From: Thermodesulfovibrionales bacterium
Lineage (GTDB): Bacteria; Nitrospirota; Thermodesulfovibrionia; Thermodesulfovibrionales; SM23-35
DNA length: 32,322 nt
Assembly: GCA_022013235.1 (NCBI GenBank)
Contig: JAKLQR010000349.1
Span: forward strand, 1-32,322
Direction: 5' to 3'
Shown here: piece by piece, positions 1 to 7,529 of the stretch
How the letters are laid out: each line of letters begins with the position of its first letter
Position numbering within the stretch: position 1 is the first letter of the stretch
Translations under genes and position numbers: made by a program
Notes under the pieces: model-generated
What the model was told of the DNA's origin: nothing
Seen by the model: the letters and a program-made list of their open reading frames with translations, nothing else
The model's database searches: none

Positions 1-13
1 AGGAGGAAGAAGT

Positions 14-1153
14 ATGAAGAAGGTATTGGCTTTCATTGTAAGCCTCTGTCTCCTGCTTTTCACCGCAGGGACAGCAATGGCAGCGGAGGAAGAGGTATCC
101 CAGAAGGATATCGAAAGTGTGGTAAAGGCATTGAAAGACATTAAATTCAATCTGTTATGGTATCTCTCCTATATGAGTGGAGAGGGGGCAGATGTCGGTG
201 GCGCAGCCGGCGATGGAGAAAACCGCAACAAATTTGCACTCAAGAGAGGATATCTCAGGGTTACCAAAGGACTCATGCCCTGGATGGATGCGCACATGAC
301 CTTTGACGTATCCCAGGTTTCAGACAACGGGAGCAGTCTTGACGGCTCTGTCGCAGTGAGAATCAAATATGCATATGCAAAATTTAAACTGCCCGACGTT
401 GCAATTTTTACGAAGCCGTTTATAGAAGTAGGTATTGTGCATATGCCGTGGCTTGACTTTGAAGAACATATCAACTGGTACCGCTGTCAGGATACCATGT
501 TTATCGAGAGGAACAAGACATTCAACTCAGCCGATTTCGGCCTAACTGTCGTATCTCTCCTTGGCGGTGAAATCGACAAAGAGTATCAGAAAAAAGTTAA
601 TGATAAATATCCAGGCCGTTACGGAAGCATGGCATTCGGTGTATACAACGGTGGTGGATACCACGCATCAGAGAAGAATGAAAACAAGGTATTTGAAGGA
701 AGGCTGACTGTAAGGCCCTTGCCTGACATCGTTCCCGGTCTTCAGTTCTCTTACTTTGGTCTGACAGGAAAAGGGAATACAAGCGATGAGCCAGACTGGA
801 ATGTAAACCTGGGGATGGTAAGCTTTGAACATGAATATGTTGTTCTCACCGGCCAGTATTATGACGGCAAAGGCAACCAGTCCGGCAAGGACGAACACAA
901 TAAGGACGGTAATTCCATCTTTGCAGAAATCAAGCCGATCGAAAAATTCAGCCTCATCGGCAGATATGACAAATTCGATCCGAACGACGATGCAGACAAC
1001 GACGAGAGTGACAGATATATCGTTGGTGCAGCATATCATCTCGACAAGCTTCACAAGAATATGATCCTTCTTGACTACGATACCGTGAACTATGAAGATC
1101 CCGGCAAGAAGGATGACAAAAGGATACAACTGACTTTGCAGGTTGCTTTGTAA
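14..1153 (+). CDS. Phosphate-selective-porin-like outer-membrane beta-barrel protein
   Basis: This 379-aa protein begins with a clear Sec signal peptide: a Lys pair, a hydrophobic stretch to about residue 20, and an Ala-Met-Ala-Ala cleavage zone near residue 23. The mature part is rich in aromatic/Gly/Asp alternation typical of outer-membrane beta strands and ends in a hydrophobic last strand (QVAL). The architecture resembles the OprO/OprP (Porin_O_P) class, which forms anion or phosphate channels. The start is fixed by AGGAGG at 1-6, seven bases before ATG. It lies 0.75 kb upstream of pstS on the same strand, so a role in phosphate entry is plausible but is inferred from context. No Pho box can be judged because its upstream region lies outside the window. 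It is followed by a Rho-independent terminator. Confidence 0.75.
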   Translation: MKKVLAFIVSLCLLLFTAGTAMAAEEEVSQKDIESVVKALKDIKFNLLWYLSYMSGEGADVGGAAGDGENRNKFALKRGYLRVTKGLMPWMDAHMTFDVSQVSDNGSSLDGSVAVRIKYAYAKFKLPDVAIFTKPFIEVGIVHMPWLDFEEHINWYRCQDTMFIERNKTFNSADFGLTVVSLLGGEIDKEYQKKVNDKYPGRYGSMAFGVYNGGGYHASEKNENKVFEGRLTVRPLPDIVPGLQFSYFGLTGKGNTSDEPDWNVNLGMVSFEHEYVVLTGQYYDGKGNQSGKDEHNKDGNSIFAEIKPIEKFSLIGRYDKFDPNDDADNDESDRYIVGAAYHLDKLHKNMILLDYDTVNYEDPGKKDDKRIQLTLQVAL

Positions 1154-1179
1154 TTTCCAGATAACAAAGCACTGCAAGA

Positions 1180-1206
1180 CCCTCCCCGCCCCGGGAGGGC
1201 GTTTCT
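1180..1206 (+). terminator. Rho-independent terminator of the first porin
   Basis: A perfect 7-bp GC stem (CCCTCCC at 1180-1186 and GGGAGGG at 1193-1199, loop of 6) is followed by CGTTTCTTTA. It sits 27 bp after the porin stop codon. Confidence 0.8.
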
Positions 1207-1241
1207 TTATACTCTCGTACAGTGAATCATTGATGTTCGTA

Positions 1242-1475
1242 TCAGCATGTCCCCGCACTTTTCACGTATGACTCATTTATACCGCGTTCAAGGGAACTTT
1301 CGACCATCCTCAGCATGGAGAGAAGCACAGCCCTGAAAGCCGGGAGCGCTGAAGGATCGGTGAAATACGAAAATATCGTATAATCCCGCGCCGGAGTAAA
1401 CCCAACAAGCACCCATTCCACATACCCGTATTTTGCCACGATATCACTGATTGCATCCATATCAAGATGATTCAT
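1242..1475 (-). CDS. Small uncharacterised protein, about 77 aa
   Basis: The family is not recognised. The likely start is ATG at 1475, because GGGGGTGAGG lies just upstream at ribosome-binding distance. An in-frame GTG at 1484 would add three residues but sits inside the Shine-Dalgarno sequence. The protein is soluble, with no signal peptide. It opens MNHLDMDAISDIVAKYGY, has a predicted beta-strand segment rich in Val, Phe and Tyr, then an amphipathic helix (LPAFRAVLLSMLRMVESSLERG) and ends with a Cys. It is convergent with the upstream porin and divergent from pstS. Good Shine-Dalgarno spacing and the absence of an overlapping better gene support it as real. No function can be assigned. Confidence 0.55.
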   Translation of the reverse strand: MNHLDMDAISDIVAKYGYVEWVLVGFTPARDYTIFSYFTDPSALPAFRAVLLSMLRMVESSLERGINESYVKSAGTC

Positions 1476-1829
1476 TCTCCTCACCCCCTTTATTTTTTAT
1501 ATTTCCGGTACAGAGCATCCGGTTTGCTCCGGCCATCATCCGGATGCTTTTCGAGAAGCCTTTTCTGCAAGCCTTTATTCTGCGCCGTTCTTTACTAATA
1601 AATTAAGCATATTCTGTGCCATTGCGTGCCTTTTTATAAATCGTTGATTTAGAAGGAAACAGGGCGATAACAAAAATTTAAATTAAGGAATCAGAGGGAA
1701 TTTTGACGGTAATATGCGTATGCACGTTACCTCTTATGTCAGAATCTTAACCTCTTTTTCATAATCCTGTAACATCCCTTCGGTAATCTTTAAGGAGGAA
1801 AAGAATGGAAATGACAAATCGGTGATATA
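1476..1829. other. Long intergenic stretch between the small gene and the Pho box
   Basis: This stretch is AT-rich and contains no gene of ordinary size. It holds an imperfect 24-bp palindrome at 1708-1731 (GGTAA...TTACC outer arms) and an isolated TGTAACATCCC at 1769-1779, which matches the Pho-box unit downstream. It also holds a strong Shine-Dalgarno (AAGGAGGA, about 1792-1799) followed by a six-codon open frame at 1805-1825. Confidence 0.5.
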
Positions 1830-1873
1830 TGTAACAGAAATTTAACGGAATTGTAACAAAACTGTAACAATCC
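1830..1873 (+). promoter_or_regulatory. Pho box: four tandem 11-bp PhoB/PhoP half-sites
   Basis: Four direct repeats run at exactly 11-bp spacing: TGTAACAGAAA (1830), TTTAACGGAAT (1841), TGTAACAAAAC (1852) and TGTAACAATCC (1863). The 7+4 pattern with an 11-bp period is the known layout of PhoB/PhoP binding sites, which recruit RNA polymerase at promoters lacking a good -35. The array ends 32 bp before the pstS start. It implies induction of the pst operon under phosphate limitation by a PhoB/PhoR-type two-component system not encoded in this window. Confidence 0.88.
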
Positions 1874-1905
1874 GGTTGTAAGGTAAAACAATAAGGAGAA
1901 ATGGA

Positions 1906-2721
1906 ATGATGAAAAAATTTTTAATGATTATATTTACAGGTTTGATAGTCTTCTCCCTTACAGGACTCTCTTTTGGAGAAGACCTGAGAATTGATGGGTC
2001 AACCACGGTTCTGCCTATCGCACAAAAGGCTGCGGAGGTCTATATGAAGAAGCATGCTGATACAAGGATTTTTGTATCAGGCAGTGGTTCCGGAACCGGC
2101 ATCAAGGCGCTCATTGACGGCACTACTCATATCGCAACAAGTTCGAGGGAGGCAAAGGACAAGGAAGTGGCTTCAGGAAAAGCAAAGGGGATCACGTTAA
2201 CCGGACATAAGGTTGCCCTTGACGGTATCATTCCGGTTGTCCATATTTCTATGAAGATCAATGACATCACCATGGAGCAGCTCAGGGACGTTTACAACGG
2301 AAAGATAAAAAGCTGGAAAGAACTCGGGGGTCCGAACAGGCCTATTTCTGTGGTTTCGAGAGACACAAGTTCCGGCACATATGAAGTATGGGAAGAAAAG
2401 GTTTTAAAGGGCGACAAAGTGAGGGCTGATGCGCTCCTGGTTGCATCAAACGGTCAGGCTGTACAGACGATTGCACAGAATAAATTCGCTATAGGGTATA
2501 TCGGCATCGGCTACATTGACAAATCCGTAAAGATTCTTAAAGTCAACGGGAAGAGCGCTTCACCCGCATCTGTCCGCGACGGATCATGGCCAGTCGCCCG
2601 TCCGCTTTTCATGTACACAAACGGCAAGCCCACAGGCGTAATCGGCAAATTCATTCATTTCATGATGTCTGCCGAGGGTCAGAAAGTGGTGAATGAAGTC
2701 AAATACGTAAGTATTCAATAA
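1906..2721 (+). CDS. pstS: Phosphate ABC transporter, periplasmic phosphate-binding protein PstS
   Basis: This 271-aa protein captures inorganic phosphate in the periplasm and delivers it to the PstCA channel. A signal peptide covers about residues 1-24. Phosphate-contact motifs of the PstS/PBP-like family are present: DGSTT just after the signal, SGSGSGTGI, the TSSREA segment, and SRDTSSGTYEVW in the second lobe. The length matches the short PstS class. The start is ATG at 1906 (or 1909) seven bases after AAGGAG. The gene is first in a pstSCAB-phoU operon directly behind a Pho box. A palindromic repeat follows it and may separate its mRNA level from that of the membrane components. Confidence 0.95.
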   Translation: MMKKFLMIIFTGLIVFSLTGLSFGEDLRIDGSTTVLPIAQKAAEVYMKKHADTRIFVSGSGSGTGIKALIDGTTHIATSSREAKDKEVASGKAKGITLTGHKVALDGIIPVVHISMKINDITMEQLRDVYNGKIKSWKELGGPNRPISVVSRDTSSGTYEVWEEKVLKGDKVRADALLVASNGQAVQTIAQNKFAIGYIGIGYIDKSVKILKVNGKSASPASVRDGSWPVARPLFMYTNGKPTGVIGKFIHFMMSAEGQKVVNEVKYVSIQ

Positions 2722-2741
2722 AGATTCCTCTTACCTTATTG

Positions 2742-2818
2742 CTCCCCTTATAAAGGGGAGGACAGGTGGGGTAATATAAAACCTCCCCTGCCCCTCCTTG
2801 CTAAGGAGGGGATTTTAA
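2742..2818 (+). repeat. C/G-run palindromic repeat (REP/BIME-like) between pstS and pstC
   Basis: Two strong hairpins lie back to back: CTCCCCTT/AAGGGGAG at 2742-2760 (loop ATA) and CCCCTCCTT/AAGGAGGGG at 2791-2811 (loop GCT). The second is followed by ATTTTAAT. The G-rich and C-rich segments between them can also pair. The same style of element recurs at 7468-7517 and 26098-26183. In this position it could act as an mRNA-stabilising structure or partial terminator after pstS. Confidence 0.75.
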
Positions 2819-2862
2819 TCGAATTAGCTGAATAAAAGGGAGAATATCAAGGTGCTGAGATA

Positions 2863-3855
2863 GTGGCATTACGCTGGCAGACAAAAGAAAAGGCTATTGA
2901 ACTCATCGTAAGTACAGTTGGGTTGACCTCTGTCATAATACTGCTCCTGATCGGGTTCTTTCTTTTCAAAGAGGCTTTTTATATCTTTTTCAAGGCAGGG
3001 GTTATGAAAGTATTGTTCGGTATGGAATGGTATCCGACATATGACCCTCCGAGTTTCGGAATGCTGCCGCTGGTTGCCGGGACGCTTGCTGTTACGTTGC
3101 TCACAGCCGTTATCGCAATCCCACTGGGACTGGCGACGGCTGTTTACATTGCTGAGATTGCGCATCACAAAGTCAAGGAATTTCTGAAACCTCTCATCGA
3201 AATGCTCGCCAGCTTTCCCTCTGTCGTTCTCGGATTCTTCGGCATGGTCATCATCGCGCCCATGCTCTCCAACTGGCTTTCTCCAATACTTTCGGAAACA
3301 CTCCCCGAAATACTGAGGAGCACCAACCTGCCGTTCATCTCGACAACGCTTGCGGAGTTAGCCTATAACAAACTGTTTATCGCATCAGGACTCAATATCT
3401 CCACTGCAGCCCTGATGCTCACGGTAAGGGCTATCCCGGTCATTTCCAGTATTGCCGAGGACGCGCTCACCGCAGTCCCGCGGACATACCGTGAGGCGTC
3501 ATATTCGCTGGGAGCAAACAAGTGGGAAACCATACTGAAGGTGGTTATCCCTGCATCAGTATCGGGGTTGAGCATCGCCGTTATTCTCGGCATCGGAACG
3601 ATTATCGGAGAGACTATGATTGTGCTCATGGTTGCAGGGGGCGCTGCGGTAATTCCCTGCGGGATATTTGACCCGGCGCGGCCTATGCCGGCTGCAATTG
3701 CTGCTGAAATGGCCGAAGCACCCTATCAGAGCCTGCATTATCATGCATTGTTTGGCGTGGGAGCGCTGCTGTTTCTTATCACTTTTCTTTTGAGTCTCCT
3801 CTCGGATTATATTTCAAAGAAATACAGATCGGTAAGAATCGGAGAAAAAATTTAA
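2863..3855 (+). CDS. pstC: Phosphate ABC transporter permease PstC
   Basis: This 330-aa inner-membrane protein has about six hydrophobic spans and forms the phosphate channel with PstA. The ABC-permease EAA loop is visible as EASYSLGANKWETILKVVIP around residues 211-230. It is preceded by the PstC-typical region with ALTAVPRTYR, and the first conserved span pair contains FPSVVLGFFGM. The start is a GTG at 2863, chosen because AAGGTG lies eight bases upstream and no in-frame ATG is near. Its stop overlaps the pstA ATG by one base (TAATG), indicating translational coupling. Length and order match the family. Confidence 0.93.
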   Translation: MALRWQTKEKAIELIVSTVGLTSVIILLLIGFFLFKEAFYIFFKAGVMKVLFGMEWYPTYDPPSFGMLPLVAGTLAVTLLTAVIAIPLGLATAVYIAEIAHHKVKEFLKPLIEMLASFPSVVLGFFGMVIIAPMLSNWLSPILSETLPEILRSTNLPFISTTLAELAYNKLFIASGLNISTAALMLTVRAIPVISSIAEDALTAVPRTYREASYSLGANKWETILKVVIPASVSGLSIAVILGIGTIIGETMIVLMVAGGAAVIPCGIFDPARPMPAAIAAEMAEAPYQSLHYHALFGVGALLFLITFLLSLLSDYISKKYRSVRIGEKI

Positions 3856-4754
3856 TGTCCGCGGACAGGGAAAAACAAGACACTTTCGACCTGATAAGGA
3901 AGAAAAGGATCGATCTGAAGCAGGGATTTTTCCTTAACCTCATGCGGACAATGGGGTTTACCGGAGCATTCATACTGCTGGCAATTCTGTTCTTTGTGGC
4001 ATATAACGGCATTCATATTCTAAGCTGGGAATTTATTACCCAGCCGCCGGTCGATGCAATGACCAAGGGAGGTATTTTCCCGGTCATTATAGGCACAATC
4101 CTGCTGACATTTTTTTGCATGCTTGTGGTCATACCGATTGGCGTAACAACAGCTATTTTCCTTGCAGAATACTCAAAACCCGGAGTACTTCTGAAGATGG
4201 TAATGATGTCCATTTATACCCTTGCCGGAGTCCCTTCCGTCGTCTTCGGTCTCTTCGGTCTTGCAGTGTTTGTCGTGGCCTTCAATTTCGGCATGAGTCT
4301 GCTTGCGGGTTCCCTGACTCTTGCGATTACGGTACTCCCCTATATTATTTCCACATCTGAAGAATCGTTAAAAGCCGTACCCTACAGTTTTAAAGAGGCC
4401 TCCCTGGCGTGCGGAGCAACGAAATGGCAGACGATCAGAAAGGTTATTGTTCCTACTGCCATGCCGGGTATCCTTACAGGGGCAATTCTCGGGACAGCCA
4501 AAGTAGCCGGTGAAACTGCCCCTATCATGTTTACCGCGGCCGCATTCTTCACTCCGGGGGTGCCCCGGTCATTGCTGGAACCTGTTATGGCATTGCCCTA
4601 TCATATCTATGTCCTCGCCACTGCCGGCACGCATATCGATGAAACACGGCCGATACAGTACGGGACAGCGCTGACACTGATCGTACTCGTTCTGGGGATG
4701 AACTTGCTGGGGATTATTTTACGTTCAAGACAGAGGAAGAAGAGATCATGGTAG
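3855..4754 (+). CDS. pstA: Phosphate ABC transporter permease PstA
   Basis: This 299-aa integral membrane partner of PstC has a cytoplasmic N-terminal tail of about 30 charged residues, then six hydrophobic spans. The EAA motif (EASLACGATKWQTIRKVIVP) sits at roughly residues 190-209, and the PstA-typical GVPSVVFGLFGLAVF segment is present in the middle. It follows pstC with a one-base overlap, and its last codons overlap the start of pstB by seven bases. This is the normal pst operon order. Confidence 0.93.
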   Translation: MSADREKQDTFDLIRKKRIDLKQGFFLNLMRTMGFTGAFILLAILFFVAYNGIHILSWEFITQPPVDAMTKGGIFPVIIGTILLTFFCMLVVIPIGVTTAIFLAEYSKPGVLLKMVMMSIYTLAGVPSVVFGLFGLAVFVVAFNFGMSLLAGSLTLAITVLPYIISTSEESLKAVPYSFKEASLACGATKWQTIRKVIVPTAMPGILTGAILGTAKVAGETAPIMFTAAAFFTPGVPRSLLEPVMALPYHIYVLATAGTHIDETRPIQYGTALTLIVLVLGMNLLGIILRSRQRKKRSW

Positions 4755-5512
4755 AGAAGAACGCACTGTTCGAGATAAGAAATTTCAGCATCCATTACGG
4801 AGATTTTTTAGCAGTCAAGAATGTGACTGTGAACATCGAGGCTCATAAAATAACGGCAATCATAGGCCCCTCGGGTTGTGGAAAATCAACCCTCCTCAGG
4901 GCGCTGAACCGGATGAACGACCTCATCGTCACTGCATGGGTAGAAGGGGAAGCATTATTCCATGAGGTAAACATCTATCACAAAGATGCCGATGTTATCG
5001 AGTTACGGAAACGAGTGGGCATGGTTTTTCAGAAACCCAACCCTTTTCCGAATTCTGTGTATGAGAATGTTGCGTATGGTCCGAAAATCCGGGGGATAAA
5101 AAAGAAAAGCCAGCTCGATGAGATCGTTGAAAACGCTCTTGTCAGAGCAGATCTATGGAAAGAGGTAAAGGATAAGCTCAACGAATCAGGCATGAGCCTG
5201 TCCGGAGGACAGATGCAGCGGCTCTGCATTGCGCGCTCCCTGGCACAGGAACCGGAAGTGCTCCTGTTTGACGAACCGACATCGGCTCTGGACCCTATAT
5301 CAACCGCTAATATCGAAAACCTGCTCCAGGAGCTTCAGAAAACTGTTACCATAGTAATAGTAACTCATAATATGCAGCAGGCTGCGCGGATATCAAAATA
5401 TACATCTTTTATGTATCTGGGAGAACTTGTTGAGTTCGGGGATACCGACACTATTTTTGTCAACCCCAGGAACAAGCTTACAGAAGAATACATCACAGGA
5501 AGGTTCGGATAA
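4748..5512 (+). CDS. pstB: Phosphate ABC transporter ATPase PstB
   Basis: This 254-aa ATP-binding subunit energises PstCA. It shows Walker A GPSGCGKST near residue 38, a Q-loop in VFQKPNPFP, the ABC signature LSGGQ, Walker B VLLFDEPTSALDP, and the H-loop His in VTHNMQQAARIS. The PstB-typical LNRMNDL segment follows Walker A. The length is normal. The ATG overlaps the pstA end by seven bases, and the stop TAA overlaps the phoU ATG by one base. This is consistent with tight stoichiometric coupling. Confidence 0.95.
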   Translation: MVEKNALFEIRNFSIHYGDFLAVKNVTVNIEAHKITAIIGPSGCGKSTLLRALNRMNDLIVTAWVEGEALFHEVNIYHKDADVIELRKRVGMVFQKPNPFPNSVYENVAYGPKIRGIKKKSQLDEIVENALVRADLWKEVKDKLNESGMSLSGGQMQRLCIARSLAQEPEVLLFDEPTSALDPISTANIENLLQELQKTVTIVIVTHNMQQAARISKYTSFMYLGELVEFGDTDTIFVNPRNKLTEEYITGRFG

Positions 5513-6177
5513 TGACAATCTTTGATGACGAATTAATAGCGGTAAAAGCAAAGGTTCTGAAACTCGGATTGATGGTGGAGACCGCTATCCGGGATTCTGT
5601 CAACGCACTGGTTGAAAGAGACAGTGAACTGGCAAAGGAAGTCATCAAAAATGATCATCTCGTCAACGCACTCGACGTGAGCATCGATGAGGAATGTGTG
5701 CGACTGATTGCCCTCAGGCAGCCGATGGCACGTGACCTGAGGCTCATTACCACCGCCATGAAGATAACCACTGACCTCGAGAGGATGGGTGACCTCGCTG
5801 TGAACATCGCGGAACGTGCACTGGAACTGAATGAAGAGCCGCAGCTGAAGCCCTTTGAGAATATACCGAAAATGGCGGCAATTACCCAGTCGATGGTCAA
5901 GGACGCCCTCGATGCCTTTGTCGCAGGATGCTCGCGCCTTCCCTATGAGGTGATTAAGAAAGACGACGAGGTAGACGACCTGAACGTCAGGAATTTTAAT
6001 GAACTCCTCTCCCTCATGCTCCAGGACCCGAAGATTATTCCCCTCGCGGTAAAGAGAACCTATATCGCAAAATACCTTGAACGGATCGCGGACCATGCAA
6101 CCAATATCGCCGAGATGATCATCTATATGTGCAAGGGGAAGATGATCAGACATACAGAGATTACCGACGAATCGTAA
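5512..6177 (+). CDS. phoU: Phosphate signalling regulator PhoU
   Basis: This 221-aa soluble all-helical protein consists of two PhoU three-helix repeats. The metal-binding E/DxxxD-type signatures can be seen as TTDLERMGDLAVNIAERA (first half) and KYLERIADHATNIAEMIIY (second half). PhoU links the Pst transporter to the PhoR sensor kinase and damps Pho regulon expression when phosphate is plentiful. It is the last gene of the operon, with its ATG overlapping the pstB stop. Length and motifs are standard. Confidence 0.94.
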   Translation: MTIFDDELIAVKAKVLKLGLMVETAIRDSVNALVERDSELAKEVIKNDHLVNALDVSIDEECVRLIALRQPMARDLRLITTAMKITTDLERMGDLAVNIAERALELNEEPQLKPFENIPKMAAITQSMVKDALDAFVAGCSRLPYEVIKKDDEVDDLNVRNFNELLSLMLQDPKIIPLAVKRTYIAKYLERIADHATNIAEMIIYMCKGKMIRHTEITDES

Positions 6178-6251
6178 CAAGGTTCCGGGTTCTTTTATTC
6201 CGTCCGTCAATACGCTTTTCGGTCATGACAGGAACAGCAGGCTGCATTCAG

Positions 6252-6279
6252 TTGACTTTTGTCGCCCATGAGGTACAAT
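6252..6279 (+). promoter_or_regulatory. Sigma-70-type promoter of the ACT-domain gene
   Basis: TTGACT (6252-6257) and TACAAT (6274-6279) are separated by 16 bp. The expected transcript start near 6286 lies after the first in-frame ATG at 6281, which supports the internal ATG at 6314 as the true start. Confidence 0.7.
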
Positions 6280-6313
6280 TATGCTAAACACTACAACAAG
6301 GGAGGGTGCGAAT

Positions 6314-6715
6314 ATGGCAAAGGCGAAAAAAGTGAAACAGTTGAGTTTTGAGACGAAAGACAAGGTCGGAATGCTTTCAGCGGTTACTGCTGCGATCGCT
6401 GCAGCAAAGGTTGATATTACCGCAATCTGCGCATACGGCATGGACCGTGAAGCTTATTTTATGCTGCTCACCAGCAGCAATGCAAAGACGAAGAAGGCAC
6501 TCGGCAAGTTGGGTATTCCTGTAGAGGAAGAGGATGTGGTTTTGGTAGAACTTCCGAACAGGCCGGGAGCATTACAGCAGGTCGCGAAAAAAATTGCGGA
6601 CAGCGGAATTAACATACAGTATATGTATGCGACAGCCGGTTCCGGCAAAACATCAACAGCGGTGCTCGCTACGGACAATGACGCAAAAGCAGTAAAGGTC
6701 ATAAACAAGAAGTAG
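6314..6715 (+). CDS. Tandem ACT-domain protein
   Basis: This protein of about 133 aa has two ACT folds: roughly residues 7-65 (QLSFETKDKVGMLSAVTAAIAAAKVDI) and 74-130 (VLVELPNRPGALQQVAKKIADSGINIQYMY). ACT domains bind amino acids or other small ligands and regulate enzymes. Stand-alone double-ACT proteins like this are common but mostly uncharacterised. The start at 6314 has GGGAGGG eight bases upstream. The in-frame ATG at 6281 lies upstream of the predicted transcript start. The gene is monocistronic and convergent with the atpI-like gene. No catalytic domain is attached, so a regulatory or sensor role is inferred only. Confidence 0.8.
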   Translation: MAKAKKVKQLSFETKDKVGMLSAVTAAIAAAKVDITAICAYGMDREAYFMLLTSSNAKTKKALGKLGIPVEEEDVVLVELPNRPGALQQVAKKIADSGINIQYMYATAGSGKTSTAVLATDNDAKAVKVINKK

Positions 6716-6825
6716 CGTAAAGACTAAAAAGTTAATTATTCAGAAAGAGGTCACGGGAAAACCGGAATAAACAGGTGATCTGAAAGATTTACGGAATGCA
6801 TCGATTGCAGATCGGATTCTTTGAA

Positions 6826-7239
6826 TCAGTGTAAAGGTTGATTTTCCTGTATATCTGACGGTTCCGGTTCTTCTGACGTAGTCTGATCCTGTGACCTCCT
6901 TGCAGTGCGTATTCCTTCCACCAGGACTAAAACAAATACAATAGTAAATCCGATAAGAATTCCTATGAGATTGATCAGTTTGAGCACTGCAAGGACGATC
7001 AAGATGAATGCAAGGGTAAAAAACCTGAATATGCTCAGAAAAATAACCTTGCCGCTCGCTCTGTACATTGCAAAATCCCTCAGCCCCCACGCGAGGCCTT
7101 TCAGATTGAACAAGCCCAGCATCCCGCCGACAAGAATGCTGAAAGGGAGTTTTTTCCATTCATAGGCTGCAGAGAGCAGAGCTGCAGCCACAAGGATCAC
7201 CATGCCCAGCTTATTTATTCTCTTTATCAGATCCTTCAT
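6826..7239 (-). CDS. ATP synthase subunit I-like membrane protein
   Basis: This 137-aa protein has four hydrophobic spans (about residues 12-27, 34-52, 64-82 and 88-108) and a charged, Glu/Pro-rich C-terminal tail. The pattern fits the AtpI/ATP-synt_I family, proposed to help assemble the c-ring or supply Mg2+ for the F1Fo ATPase. The start overlaps the upstream small gene by 29 bp in another frame and has no good Shine-Dalgarno of its own, so translation is probably coupled. Unusually, no atpB, atpE or other F1Fo gene follows: the next gene is convergent. Confidence 0.65.
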   Translation of the reverse strand: MKDLIKRINKLGMVILVAAALLSAAYEWKKLPFSILVGGMLGLFNLKGLAWGLRDFAMYRASGKVIFLSIFRFFTLAFILIVLAVLKLINLIGILIGFTIVFVLVLVEGIRTARRSQDQTTSEEPEPSDIQENQPLH

Positions 7240-7447
7240 CGATATTCTTTGCCATTTTGAACAGGTCTTTGAATCCGGCTGCGATACCTAGCAGTGCAAA
7301 GATAAAAAGGAGCCAGTGACTCTCCATGCCGAAAAGTTTCTCTAAACCGTATCCTATGGCGCCGCCGACAACCGTACCAATGACTATGTTCAGGCCGGCC
7401 GTACTGGCCTTCCACATATGCTTTAAAATTGTTTTGTCGAATATCAT
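7211..7447 (-). CDS. AtpZ/AtpI-type F1Fo ATPase accessory protein
   Basis: This 78-aa protein has two hydrophobic spans. The first is glycine-rich (NIVIGTVVGGAIGYGLEKLFG) and the second is WLLFIFALLGIAAGFKDLFKMA. This is the signature of the small AtpZ/'F0F1-ATPase subunit' family found at the head of ATP synthase operons. It is followed by and overlaps the four-span AtpI-like gene. The two are therefore a normal atpZ-atpI pair, displaced from the rest of the operon. A palindromic repeat lies just upstream of its start. Confidence 0.68.
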   Translation of the reverse strand: MIFDKTILKHMWKASTAGLNIVIGTVVGGAIGYGLEKLFGMESHWLLFIFALLGIAAGFKDLFKMAKNIDEGSDKENK

Positions 7448-7467
7448 GGTTGGTTTGGTAATCCATA

Positions 7468-7517
7468 TAACCCCCCAAAATCCCCCCTTAATTTAAGGGG
7501 GGAAATAAGGGGGGTTA
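7468..7517. repeat. Nested C/G-run palindrome upstream of atpZ-like gene
   Basis: An outer inverted repeat TAACCCCCC/GGGGGGTTA (7468-7476 and 7509-7517) encloses an inner hairpin CCCCCCTTA/TAAGGGGGG (7482-7490 and 7494-7502). It lies between the hemL 3' end (7530) and the atpZ-like start (7447), both on the minus strand. It resembles the elements at 2742 and 26098. Confidence 0.75.
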
Positions 7518-7529
7518 CGTTCTTTTGGT

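Noticed and set aside
668..1258. 196-codon open frame on the minus strand
   Set aside because: It lies antisense to the first porin, has no ribosome site, runs through the porin terminator, and has an unnatural Val/Ile/Cys-rich composition. It is a shadow frame.
5533..6210. 225-codon open frame antisense to phoU
   Set aside because: phoU is clearly the real gene by motifs and operon overlap. The antisense frame has no recognisable domain or start signal.
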